Shown here: one piece after another, positions 12,721 to 26,190 of the stretch | How positions within the stretch are numbered: the stretch's first letter is position 1 | Layout: each line of letters starts with the position of its first letter | DNA from: Apis mellifera | Lineage: Eukaryota; Arthropoda; Insecta; Hymenoptera; Apidae | Direction of reading: 5' to 3' | Assembly: GCF_003254395.2 (NCBI RefSeq) | Contig: NC_037648.1 | Location: 496,001-560,000 of the forward strand | Length of the DNA stretch: 64,000 bases | Position numbers and translations under genes: made by a program | The notes under the pieces: model-generated | What the model saw: the letters and a program-made list of their open reading frames with translations, nothing else | Databases searched by the model: none | Told to the model about the DNA's origin: nothing

Positions 12721-15074
12721 TTCAATCGGAATTAAATTATTTTAAAAGAATTTTCTATCATTATTCCTACAGTTAGTATTATTTTTTATTTACTTTTAAA
12801 TTTAATATTTTTATATATTTAAAAATCCGTATTTCACCTAATATTATTGTGTGTATTTTATATGTAATTTTCGTATATTTATTTACAAGTAATTTTAGAA
12901 GTAATTATGAAAATGATAATAAGTTTATAAAAATTATTATTGTTATATTATATTATTGAATATAATATAATACAACAATTAATTATAAAAATTCAATCAT
13001 AAACATATATATAATTTTTTATTTTATATAATATTTATATTTTAAAATAAAATTCCTATGATCGAAATGTTTTCTAATATATATATAAAATACGATTAAG
13101 ATATAAATAAGGTAAACTTAATTTATAACAACTGATTTATTCACAATTAGATTCTCATACATTAATTGAATTGAATTGTTGAAAAATTCTGAAAAATTTA
13201 CCATTGAAATATATAAAACTATTAAAGTGCGGATTAAATAAGATAAAGCATAGATAAAATACAAAATAGATTTACTATTTCAATAAGATATTTCATGTTC
13301 TATCTTGTACATTATCAATTGTACAAGAAAGTCAGAGTCCTCTATGATTCGAAACGATAAATATAAGAAATTATCAATACCTGTAATCTTATTTCGGTTG
13401 ATAACTGTAATCAAAGTCGATACGAATCAATTTTATTGTTATAATATATTATAAAATTTAAAAAAAAAGAATAGACGCAATATTATATAAATCATCACAA
13501 AATTATTTGAAAGGAGAAAATAAGCAAAAGTTATTTTCTCTTTAATCTTTTTTCTCAAAGAAATTGTTCTTTTAATTTACATTTGCAAAACATTCAAATC
13601 TTTGATTGTTGTATAAAACAAAAGAGGTAGTAAAAAAAATTAACGCGGAAGACTAAATGAATCTAAAAATAAAATAAATGTAGATTAACATGCATGACTT
13701 CGTATCAATATCATTCTCATGAAAAATAATTGATAATTAAGTAACATGAAGAAGAAAAAAAATAAGCGAAGTAAGTATTCCACAAAGGATTGCATTACCA
13801 TTAATTGTCTATGTTACATTATTTAATCTATTTAATTAGCACCAGATTATATACTTAATTATAAATACATTTCATTTAATAAATATTTCCTGCTAAGTAT
13901 CTATTATTTATGCATGCTATTTTAATTAAAAGCAATCTATCTAATCAAATCAACTTAATACTAACTAGTTATAAAATATCCTTCCTAGTTATAAAATCTA
14001 ATTTAATAATATACTTATTAACAAAATAATGTTTTTCGTAAAACATATCAGGAAGGAATATATAAAGTATAAGAACAAATAAAAATGTGAAAATAACAAA
14101 TAAATGTGAAGAGGATTTGATAATTTACGGATGAAAAATTTCATAGATTGCATCGAAAAAAATTGAAATGACAATCTGATACAATGGAAAATCTCTCTAA
14201 CAAACAAAATGGAGAAAGCGAGGATTGATGACAAAAGATACAAAGAATAAAATGACATTTATGGAAATATAGCTTTAATATTAATATAATATTTAATATC
14301 CTTGCTTTGAAATCTTATCTACTACAAATATTTGTTTTAAATCTATGTAAAAATTATAAAATTTATCTATTGCAATCCGGCTAAAAATCTAGATCTAATA
14401 AAGATATTCTCTTCACTCTATTTCATTGAAAAGTTCAAGAAACAAAAAGAAAAAACACATGAAATAATTAGTAGAATTCAATAAAGGATAATTAATTTGT
14501 ATCAAATAAAATCCAAGTTTTTAATCAATTATTAAATGTTTTTAAATAATTCAATCTTTCATTTCTCACAATTTTAAAAATTAAAAAGATTTCATATTTA
14601 TAATTATTATAATAATTTCATAAATTCGAATAATAATTTTAATAATTTTATAATAAATGAATGATTAATAACAAATAATATATATTTTTTAACAATATTT
14701 TCAATAACAAATACTTTATTAAAGAAATATATTAAGAGAGAGAAAAGAAATAATAGAATCATTAAAATCATTCGCTCAATGTGATGAACAAACCGTGAGT
14801 AAATTTTTTTTCTTTCGCAACACTAATTTAATAAATATTCCAAAGAAATCGCGAAAAATGTTTTATTTTATTATTTTCAATTTAATTATTAATAAAAAAA
14901 ATAAAGTTTTCCGAAAGCATATAATATACCAGTCATCATACCATATTGCAATTATTATTTATGCAACACTACTAATTTATATCTAATATATAATTAAATA
15001 ATCATGAATAATTAAATGCAATACTAATGATGACGAATCCATTACAGTTACGTCAATAGGGTGGTTAAATATTA
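12721..15074. other. AT-rich intergenic DNA
   Basis: Very AT-rich sequence with short frames on both strands, including one of 86 codons at 13,998-14,258 minus made mostly of F, I, L and S as expected by chance. I see no gene, ordered repeat or clear signal. Confidence 0.6.
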
Positions 15075-16096
15075 CTACCCATAAGTATAGTAAATACCTG
15101 TAATCAATAATGCTCATGCAAAATTCTATGTGTAAAACTAGTCATCCGCATCGATTCGGATCTTTTATCCTATAATTGAATGACTAGAGGAACCAAAATG
15201 CATGCAACTCACCATTCGATGTGAAAAATCTCCGTGTAATCCTTAAGAAGTCATAGAAAAGCCATTTGATAAAACCTATAACAAAATATAAAATATAACA
15301 TAATTTAAAATTCAAAATTTGCTAAATAAAAATGCAATTAGTTAAATTTCTTTAACTTTCATTTAGCATTGTCAATAATTAACGCATGTATTATAAATTA
15401 ACTTAAATATATATTTTTTATCCAATGAATAATTAAATATAAAGAAACATTACCACATTTTTCATCACGTGAAAAAACACAGATTGATTGTTATGTTAAT
15501 GATCATTTCAGCATCCATATTGAAATCCCTTTTTCCCGCCAAGAAAGTTATTTCAGCAGTCAGTTATTAATCTGATAGATAAGATAATAATCAAATCTTC
15601 AAAATAAACTTATAAAATATATACTTATATAACTTATAAAATAGAAAATTAGAATCTATTGCGATAAAATGAAATAAATTTAAAATAAAAGTCAAATTCC
15701 ATCTTAGAAGAATAATTGGTGTAAAATATGATCGTAATTGTTATAATAATGAAATAAATAAAGAGAATAAAGAAAAAAAGAATAAATTATTCTTTAAAAA
15801 ATTATCAATTGTAATAATATTTAATAAATTATTGAACACACAAGTATAAATTAAATAATGTATAGTATAAGAAATGAAAGAATAACTATCGAATAAATAT
15901 TACGTAATAGATAAATCACTCACCTGAAGCGAAGCGTCCAAACATCACGATTTTCAATAACACAGTGACATCCCGCGTCATAATTTCGATGTATCGAATT
16001 ACAAATTTGGAGGGGGGAAGAGAGAGTGCTTGAGAGTTCGACAAGTCGCAACATGTCGAACAAATGTACGGCACGAAGAATGTAAATCGCCAATTT
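15075..16096 (-). CDS. candidate three-exon small basic protein
   Basis: Three minus-strand exons join in frame: 16,096-15,924 (acceptor TTTCTTCAG, donor CAG|GTGAGT), 15,275-15,213 (acceptor GTTATAG, donor ATG|GTGAGT) and 15,097-15,075 (acceptor GATTACAG, stop TAG). One frame is open through the whole of the first two exons and stops in the third. The first ATG in that frame is 15,981-15,979, giving 47 residues starting MTRDVTVLLK. The peptide is basic and hydrophobic, with aromatic and arginine residues spaced as in an amphipathic helix. The first exon is more GC-rich than its surroundings. I recognise no family. Three CCAAT boxes at about 16.7 kb could belong to its promoter. It could instead be a spliced long non-coding RNA. 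Confidence 0.4.
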
Positions 16097-17013
16097 CTGA
16101 AGAAATATTATACAAAATGTTTTCAATTTTGAGCGTAATATCAAAGCAAATATGTAACGCATGAATTAAACACATGGAATATTTATTTAAAATACATATA
16201 TATATGAAATAGAGTAAATTATAATACTATAACTTTCATTTTTATGTAAATAACATCTATTTACATATTTTTTTTAAAATAAATCTTACTACACTAAAGT
16301 CTTTGGATTGTTTTGTTAATCGTTATATAAATTATAAATTTATCAATATCTTCAATGATTTGTAAAAAATAAAAATTTAAATCAGCAAATGTAAATAAAA
16401 TTACAATTAAATTATATTTGTTATCAAATCCTGACTTAAAAGCTTATACAAACTAGCAATAATTAAATATTAAATAAACAATATTAAAAAAAGAAAAAAG
16501 TTCAAAATATTTAATTTTAATATAATAATGATGAACAAATGCATATTAATTAAACAAAACTATTAATAATCTTTAAATTATAAAACAATATCTTATTAAA
16601 TAAAATATTAATAAAAATAATTGACACAATTATACACAATTATGTATTTTTGAAGACGAAACATAACTTTTTCTCACAATTTCCAACAGCAAACTGGTAC
16701 CACCAATTTATCTAGTCACCAATCGTAAAAGATTGTTTTCTAATTGGCTAAAAAAAGGCAGTTTCTTATTTATTCAAATCCGCGCGTAAATTGAAATCTT
16801 ATACAACATATTTCTAAATTTTAAATCTTTATAAATCACAAAGTAGTTAAAATATTATACATTACATTTGATACGTAAAAGTATCAAAGATATTTAAAAA
16901 CAGAAAGAATTTTTATGTTATTATAATATATAATTCAAACTTTGATCATAAAAATTATTTTTATACATTTTATATATATTTTATTTTATTATATTTTATA
17001 TATATTTTATACA

Positions 17014-17053
<40 letters not shown>

Positions 17054-17455
17054 TATAATATATCTAACAATTTTAAATATAATATTAAATCTCTATAAAT
17101 CATTTGCAATTATTCTTATGTTAAAAACAATTAATTATCGTTAAATTACTATTTTTCTCGTTCCAGTGGCGTTGTTGTTCTATTCCCATTTGGAATCGAT
17201 AATGTCGCATTTGATACGAGAAAAAAGTATACTTTCAGGTCAAATGCAACTTTTAAGTTCACTTGAAAGTATATCTAACTATTTGCTTCAGAACATGTTA
17301 TGTTAGAAAAAGTCATTGGATAAAATATCTTTTTTTTTAACGAAGTTTAACTATTAATAAAATTTAAACTTATATAATAATTGGAAAAATACTTTATTTT
17401 AATTATATTTTATCTTTAAAAATCTTATTAACACAAAACACAGTAAAAACACAAA
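16097..17455. other. region between small-protein candidate and LDAH
   Basis: AT-rich sequence that should contain the promoters of both divergent neighbours. CCAAT boxes lie at 16,703-16,707 and 16,719-16,723, with an inverse one at 16,743-16,747. A TA repeat occupies about 17,019-17,046. A short inverted repeat on TATACTTTCA (about 17,228-17,240 and 17,262-17,274) lies upstream of the LDAH start and may be in its 5' leader. Confidence 0.45.
16703..16747. promoter_or_regulatory. cluster of three CCAAT boxes
   Basis: Two CCAAT pentamers on the plus strand and one on the minus strand within 45 bases, in otherwise AT-only surroundings. Spacing suits NF-Y-type promoters. It lies 600 bp upstream of the small-protein candidate on the minus strand and 700 bp upstream of LDAH on the plus strand. 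Confidence 0.35.
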
Positions 17456-18527
17456 ATGCAATGTGCTATGTTAAATTGGAATGGTGTACCTACTCAAGTG
17501 ATTACAGAAGGTCGTTGGGTAGAAGAAGGTTTTTCAAATTATGGTAAAAGAGAAGTAGTGATTATTATTCCTGGTAATCCTGGTCTTGCAGAATTTTATA
17601 AAGGATTTATAAAAACTGTAAAATCAAAACTTCCTACTGAAGTACCTGTATGGATAATTTCACATGCAGGTCATGTACAACCACCAAACAATTTAGCAAT
17701 TACTATGCCAAGTAATTCAAATTGGACTGAACATTATAGTTTAATGACACAAGTGCAACACAAGGTTTTTTTTTTTTATTTATTATATTTTATTTTGTAA
17801 AAAATTTTTAAAAATTATTATAAATTAATTACAGATAGATTTCATAAAAAAATATGTACCAGAAGATGTGAAAATACATCTCATTGGACATTCAATAGGA
17901 TGTTGGATTATTTTAAACATGTTAAAAGATAACTTCATTGCTAAACAAGTTACAAAATGTTATCTATTATTTCCAACCATAGAAAATATGGATATAAGCG
18001 ATAATGGATGGTGGTTCACTAAAGTAGTAAGTTCTTCGATGTTAAAATATTATTTTAAAAAATAGAATAGAATAAAAAATAATGTATATTTTTTTCAGGT
18101 ATCACGAGTTGCATTTTTCTTACTTTTTTGTGCTTGGATTATTTCAAATCTTCCATATTATTTACAAGTTTTTATTATCAGTATAGCTGGAATATTATAT
18201 AGAATTCCATTCAAATATAATAATGTAATACTTAATATGTTAAATCCTTACTCTTTGGAAAGAATAATTAAAATGGCAAAAGAAGAAATGATAGAAGTAA
18301 AAAAACGAGATGATGATATAATTTCAAAGTGTGCAGATAAATTATGGTTTTATTATGGCAATTGTGATGGTTGGGTACCAATTAAATATTATAAAAATTT
18401 GAAATCTAATCATCCTTATATCAATGCAGAACTCTGTAAACATGGTTATCATCATAGTTTTGTTTTACAATATGATAAAGAAGTTGGAAATATTGTTGGT
18501 AATTTAATTAGTGAAAATATATCATAA
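17456..18527 (+). CDS. LDAH: lipid droplet-associated hydrolase
   Basis: Alpha/beta hydrolase of the LDAH family (human C2orf43, Drosophila CG9186), which sits on lipid droplets and affects neutral lipid turnover. Exons 17,456-17,764, 17,835-18,026 and 18,099-18,527 join without phase change into 309 residues; human LDAH is about 325. The N-terminal part carries the IPGNPGLAEFY motif (oxyanion region). The nucleophile elbow is GHSIG, with Ser at about residue 123. Asp in GNCDGW (about 257) and His in YHHSF (about 286) are the likely remaining triad members. A hydrophobic stretch opening exon 3 may anchor the protein to the droplet. AATAAA at 18,558-18,563 is a possible polyadenylation signal. 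The enzymatic substrate of this family is not settled. Confidence 0.93.
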
Positions 18528-19114
18528 GTTTAAAATGGGATATTTAAATAACTAATTAATAAATACATTTAATAAATATGTATAGAATAATAAATTGTAA
18601 TATGGTTTATTTTTTATTTTTATATTTATATATTAAAATTACATACGTGAAATTGATAAAATAAATAAGATTAATAAAAAAAAAGATTAATAAAAATTAG
18701 TAAAGTAAAAAAAATTAATAAAGATATAAAATCGGAAATACGTCATTATATGTTGTAAATATTAAATTACAAATATAAATTTTCTTTATATAATATATAA
18801 TTCAAATATAATTTAATATGCATTTAAATAATAAAATCAGAACATATTACAATAATAAATTAAAATTAATCGCTCAATTGTGATTAAATATTCGGTTCTT
18901 TTCGGCAATAATCGACTGACGCAAGCGATAGTGCTGACATCTTTTGAATCATATTAATGTTTAATATTATACTTAATAGTCTGCAAATTGCAGGTTGCAG
19001 TGTTCCATTTTATTGTGTGTGAGAAGTGTTTAAACACGTTGAATAATTATATATATAGCGCAATTTTTTTATATCTTATTATAATATTGTGATTTGAAAT
19101 TCATATTAGTTAAA
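18528..19114. other. LDAH 3' flank and shisa promoter region
   Basis: About 590 bases between tandem genes. The first part is AT-rich 3' flank of LDAH with several AATAAA hexamers. A slightly GC-richer patch at about 18,890-19,030 probably holds the transcription start and 5' leader of the shisa gene. Confidence 0.5.
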
Positions 19115-22100
19115 ATGTCGCGTATAACTATTTTATTATTACTTGCTTATTTCAATGTGGGATTATCTTATGGTGAGTACAAAAGATTTCAATGTAATAA
19201 ATATAAAATATAGTTATAATAACAATAATGATATTAATCCATTATGTACTTGGTAAGAAACATGAAACAATAATTAATTCATTATTATTATTAATTAAAA
19301 ATAAAATGTATTATAGTTAAATTTATCATATATGAATATAAAATCTACAGATAATATTTAATCTAAATCTAAATATACATATAAAAATCTTTTGATTTTA
19401 CATTATGTATATGTATATATACAATAAATATAATTGACAAGAAATTTTTGTGATTCATTGTTTGATTTATAGTTGATTCCTTTTCAGAAAAGAATCCATT
19501 ATTAATTTCATAACATCATTTACGTTATTATATCGTATAAAATTACAATATTTTATGTTAGCTTTTTATTTTAATTTAAATAAAAAATAATTTTTTTTTC
19601 CTTGTATTTTCTGAAAAATATTAAAATTTTTTAAATTATATAATAATATTATAAGAATATAAAAAAACGAAAAAATAAAATTACGATTTATTATTCTTTC
19701 AAATAAATATATTTATATAATTTTATAAAGTAAAATTAATATATAATGAATATATTTTACAGAATTAATTTCTTTCGTTATATTTTTCTATTATTTAATA
19801 ATAGTATATCAGAGATAAAAAAAAATATAAAACTCTTTAAAAATATTAAGGATATAAAAATTTACGAAACTTATTTGAACTAAGAATTAGAATGCTCGTA
19901 AAAAAATGAATAAGATTTTTATTTATTATGTCTAAACATTTTTTTATTTTTATAAAATTTATTGAATTCATTATTTAAAGATATTTGTTAATAAATATGA
20001 TAATATGATAATATGATTATAATTATAGATTAAAAAATTATTTTAATGTTCTATTTTAATTAGAACATACATATTTATATATATATTTTTTATATTTTAT
20101 TTTTACATTATTTTCACAATGTAAAATTTTTGATTGCATTAAAATTATTTGATTTTTTATTATTATTAAAATATGAATTTTTTTTTTTAATTTTATATAT
20201 CTAATCTGAATAACCGTTATTAAAATATAGAAGCGGAAACGTATATCATCTACGATTACTTATCTACCTATTTATAATTCTTTGCAATTAATAAATTATA
20301 GTTATCAAATAGAATAATTAATAATAATTTATAATTAATAAATATTTTTTAATTAAAATATTTATTATCATAATTTTGAAAAAACATATACTTACTTTAT
20401 ATATTTCATTAATTATTTTAATTATACAGTCATTAGTTAAAAGAATTTAAAAGTTTAAAAAAAAATTAATTATATTTTTAGGAATGGAATGTTCATTTGG
20501 AAACAAGAACATTATATCGAAAGTGATCGATTCATGTCCAGGAATATTAGATTCGAGCGATAAATCTTATTGTTGTTATGATTTTGAAAAGAATGAAATG
20601 TATTGTTGTGATGCAGTGGAATTTGCATCGAAATCATCATGGTAAAAATATTAATATTATTATTTTTTTCTTCTATAACTTGTTTTATTTTATTTTATAT
20701 GTATATTAATCATTACACGTACACATAGAAATATATATATATATATATATATTATATTTTTTTTTATTTTTAGACGTGCATAATATAATTTTAGAACTCA
20801 CTTCAGCTATCGATAATTCTATAATATAATATAGAAATATAATATATAATTCTAAATACTTTTAAGTATTTTTGTTTATAAAATTTAAAATATAAGATCA
20901 AATGTAACAATTATATTTGAATCGTAACATCTTTTTATTTATATTTATTTGAATATAAATTTGATAATAATACTTATTTAGACGTAAGATTTATATTAAT
21001 CTATTTCTATCTAGTTTTTATAATATTTCTTAAAACCGAAAAAATTTATGTTTTATTTTATATTTATTTTATTATTATATTAAATTTATGTTTTATTTAT
21101 TATTTATTTTATATATTTTATTTATATTTATTAACTTTTTTAATGTTTTACATTAATTAATTTGTAATATTTATTTAAAAAGTATTTTATTTCTATAATT
21201 ATATATACGATATTATGAATAAATTAATATTGATATCATGTAATCTTGATAAATTATCAGATTCTTAAAATGTGTATTTAGAATAAAATATTAAGAAAAA
21301 TTTTACTTATTATATATATAAAAATTAACAAATAATATTGTTAAATTAAGTATTTAAAAAGTATATATACATTTACGTGAACAATGAAGTTTGATAATGT
21401 TTATGTTTAACAAGTATGCTTTGAATTATTTATTACATAATTACATAATTTTAATATAGATATATATATAATCTTGATATGTATAACAAATACATATTCA
21501 GTTTAACTATTTGTTATCAAAATAAATTGATATAACATTTCAGATTATATTTGATTGAAATATAAAAAATAATTTAAATGTTTGTTAATTTGTATCATTT
21601 TCATTGAATAGAAAAAATTTGATTAAAGTAATCCCATAAAAAATATAACAAAATAAATACAATAATATTATTTTTTTATGTATCATAGCTAACTGAAATA
21701 TCGCGTCAGCTAAGATGTTTGATGATTCATAGTTAAGTGAAATTTGTCAGTAAAGACGAATGTTTGTTCCGTAAAAACAGTTTTGAATTTATAAAAATAA
21801 CTTTTACTATAAATTTATTTTTTCAATTTTTCCTTATTTATTTCTTTTTTTTTTTTATCTATAAATAATATTTTATCTATATAAATATAAATTGAAATGT
21901 TTTTTTAACTCATAATTTCATTCTATAAAATTCTTTTTTATTTTTATTATTAAACAATTTAAAAAAATTTTTATTTTATTTTATATTCTAGTGCCTTTGG
22001 ATAATAATTTTTATAGGTATTTAATTTTAAAAGATGGAAACTGTTGTAAGAATTAAATTAGAGATATTTTATATTTGAGATATTTATTTTTTTCGCAGGA

Positions 22101-24840
22101 TTCTTCTCACAGTGATTTGTGCGGTTGCAGTCGTGTTTTCTGTGATAATATTTTGCATATCGTGTTTGTGCTGCAGTTGTTGTCCATGGTATCGCAGACG
22201 TCATCAAGGAACGGTCTATGGAAGTAAGAATCCTTTTTTATATAATAACCATCATAAAATATTATTTCAAATCATTGAAAAAAAATTTATTTAACATTCA
22301 TCAATTTAATTTTACTTTTCTTTTTTCTTCTTTTTTTCTTTTTTTTTTCGTTGATTTAAAAATTAGTCTATGTGCTTTTGCAAATTGATATATAATTCAT
22401 GAATATTATCAATATTACTATAGACTACTTTTTATATCATTAATTATTTAATTTCATTAAATAAATTTTACATTTCATAAAAATATTAATTTATTTCTAT
22501 TTTATTTTATTAATATGCTTTTTTAACATTTTTATATATTACATAATTTTTAAATTTGTATTAAATATTTATTTGTAGAGGCAGTCAAAACGAATCATTT
22601 GAATTATTTTTAAATAAATATAAGACGTCTTTAATGTCAATTTATTATAAGTCACAGAAATTATTTTTACAAAAAAAATTAATTCAACATAAATTTAATT
22701 TATTATTTATGTAATAAGTTTTGTGTGAATAGCTAATTTCGTCCTGTAATTATTTTTAGGACCACCTATAATATGAATCCATTTCATCACATCTTCCAAT
22801 CTCCTGACAGAGTATATAATGTTTCCTATAATTGTCAAAGTATATGTATTTTTTTTAAATATTTTTTACTTCGCTTCCTATATATTCTAAACGCATCAAA
22901 AATTTTGTGCTTACGATTTAATTACGAATAACGTATATAAACACAAAATGTGAATTGTATTTGTAACTAAGAGTTCAAAAATTACAATATGATAAAATTT
23001 TTTAAAGAAATAATTTTAGAAGATCGTTTTATATAATTTACATTTTAATGATAAATTAGTATTCTATTAAAAACTATTATAGGCAATTTTATTAAATTAA
23101 TTATTTTTAAGAATATAATATACTTTTTATAATAAAACAAAGTATAGCTGCTATATTTATATTTTATGAATAACAATTATATTTCTATGACTTTTACGTA
23201 TTTGCCTTGAACCTTTTGTATTTCAAAAAAATCTTCTAAGAAGGCAAAGAATAATCAACATTCCATGACTATCTTTTTTTATACGAAAAATGTGATATAT
23301 ATATTTTTTTTTTTTTCAAATATCATGTGAGAAAAATATTAATTTAAAGCGTTTATAAAAATGAAATAAATTTGCGAATTATGTTTATTTAATCAATATA
23401 AATCATAAAATGTTTAATATAATATATGCATTTTTGAAAAATCTAAAATCTTATATGTATATATATATACATATTATATATATATATATATATGCACTGA
23501 AATATATTGCATATTAAAACTATTATGTCAGTATAAAGTTTATCCATATATTTACAAATTATAAGATTCTATTTTTATCAAGTTATACAGTGAAATAGAA
23601 TTTTTAACTTCCATTCTTAGCATGTATGTATATATTTTTATATATATTTTTATATTAAAACGCGCAATAAAAAAATATTGTAATAATACTTGTGATTTAT
23701 TGTTTTTATTTACAATTTTTATTATAATTCAACAACGATTACTATAATACAAAAAATTATTGAAATTATAAAAAATGTAAACTTAAAAAATATGTTAACT
23801 AACAATGCTACTAATAAATGCTTTTTATTGTAATATTATATAATAAATACTTTGTAATCTTTCAAACGAATATTTTCTTCCCACTATCACGTTAAATAAT
23901 AAAATATATTTCTAATCTACATGTTATGTATTATATATAAGGTATGTATTATATATCGGTTTCATAATTTATCTATCATTAATATAAAAATAAAAAGAAA
24001 TATTATAATTTCTTTTTCAATTATTTTTATGAAATGTTTTGAACGAGTACAAATTTCGAAGAAATTAATAAAATAATTTTTATGGTAATTATTATAGTAT
24101 TTAAATTATGTAGAATTTTTTTTTCAATAGTTTTTAAAAATTACATTATCATTATCCTTTCAATTTCAAAAGATTCTATTCCAATAATATATTAAAAATT
24201 TTATCAATATATAATAGATAAATGAATCTATAAACAATAAACTGAAAATATAATGAAAAAAACAAATGTATGCATATTGTTATATTTAAATACGAGTCTT
24301 TTGAAAATAATATACATGTATATTCAAATATTCGTCTACTGTCTCTATAAATAAAATATACTTTTAAGTTAAACTCATCTTATAGCAATATTTGTTTTAT
24401 AGCAATATCAGAAGTACAAATACCTAGTATGATGCATGTAGTTCAAACACCTGCAAATGTGTCAGTATTGACTCCATATGCAAATCTTCCATATCCTACA
24501 AATTCAGCAGGTGATTATCATTTTATGTATGTTTAATAAAATTCTAATTAATTTTAATAATGATTGACAATTATTATTAAATATATTAAAGCGAATAATT
24601 TTATTATTTTATTCAAAATTTAATTTAAATTAATTTAATTTTTTGATATATATATTAAAGATATATAATTTATATATTTAAAATATTTCTTTATTTATTT
24701 TTAATATCATCAAGTAATCAAATTCATATAAATTTATATAACTTCTTTCAGGAATACAACAAGCATCAACATATTCAGGAAATATTTATGAAAAGCAAGC
24801 ACCTTATAATCCAAATTACGTTTCTTCGATTCAACAATAA
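19115..24840 (+). CDS. Shisa-family single-pass membrane protein
   Basis: Five exons (19,115-19,172; 20,482-20,641; 22,099-22,223; 24,403-24,510; 24,752-24,840) give 179 residues. A signal peptide (MSRITILLLLAYF, about residues 1-19) precedes a short cysteine-rich lumenal domain with SCPG, YCCYD and YCCD, the paired-cysteine pattern of Shisa proteins. One membrane helix follows (about 75-100) and runs into a cysteine cluster (CLCCSCCPWYRRRH) that could be palmitoylated. The tail is rich in Pro, Tyr, Ala and Gln; I see no PPxY motif. Vertebrate Shisa proteins act in the ER or at the surface on receptor maturation, and SHISA5 is the closest type by size. Which fly gene corresponds is not clear. 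Large introns are AT-rich and hold TA repeats at about 20,728-20,752 and 23,455-23,494. Confidence 0.85.
22760..22776 (+). other. possible alternative last exon of shisa
   Basis: In the third intron of the shisa gene an acceptor (tatttttag) precedes GACCACC and so on, which from the exon-3 phase would add five residues (RPPII) and stop at TGA. The product would keep the signal peptide, cysteine domain and membrane helix but lose the proline-rich tail. Such acceptors arise by chance in AT-rich introns, so support is weak. Confidence 0.2.
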
Positions 24841-26143
24841 TAATCGAATAATCAGTATTTAAAAAAAATCTATAAAGAAACGTACATTTTTTTAAGATGG
24901 TGCCTGTAATCTACTTTTTCATTTATGAGATAAATCATAAATGACGGATATTTTTTTTAATAATGGAAATAATGCTCAGATAATTATTATATTTAAATTA
25001 GTAAAATATCTAAAATAATAAAAAATTTAACATAAATTTCTAATATATAAATTCTCTTGGACGATTTTACAAGATGTGTTCAAATACAAAACTTTTTAAA
25101 TTATAAATATTCTTATTCGTACGTTTATTATTAAAATGAAATTGCCATATCAATTCTATGTAAAAATTTTTTTTATATTTGAAAATAAATATATTTAAGA
25201 TCAAGTATTATAAATTAAGAAATTAATATTGAATATGAACAAAGTATTATTAAAGCTCAAATGAATTTAAAAAATATAATTCTCTTTACTAACTACAAAA
25301 CATTATATTACTGTATTTGGACTTATATTTTTATGAAACTTCCTGGTATTTTTTTACGTGTTATATTTTACATTTATAAATATATATTATTGTTTATCTA
25401 GATAACAAATTTTTTTTATTATATTACTTGCCATTATTAATACCTAATAATAATAATAAGTATTAAATTAGATACATGTTAAAATATATTATGTCCAATT
25501 AAATGATAAATAGTATTGATATAATATATTATAATAATTATATATATATATATGCTAAATTATAAATAGAACTGATATAATATACACGTTTAATAAAATA
25601 AAAAATTCAATTACTTATTTCATGTTTGAAATTACTTTTTTATTTGTAAAATAATTTTTAATAATGTATTATAATTTTAAATATTTTTATATAATATTAT
25701 ATTTTATTTATATATTTTTAAAAATTACATAATTATGATAAATTTATATTATTGTGCCCCGAGATCGATGTAATAAGATATTTTGAAATCAATATATTAA
25801 ACGTTGTCTTATGAAAGACAAATACTAATCGCATGATATGATATGAAACAAAGTTATGAGAGAGATAACAAAATTCTGAGTAAAACAATAAAATCGCAAA
25901 GACGGTATCAATATTCTTTTCGTGAAATTCCATTTTATTACTAAATAATAAACAAAAAGAACTTTTTGCATTTATATTATATTTATAATTGATGACACTT
26001 TGTAAAAAAAAAGTATTAAATAAAATAAAATTTCTCGTAGAACTTATTTCATTATGATATTACTTGATTAATTATTAATTTTTTAATAATGTTTCTGAAT
26101 TCAGTTTCTTCAATCATTCTTCTTTATCAATCATGCTTGAGAG

Positions 26144-26190
<47 letters not shown>

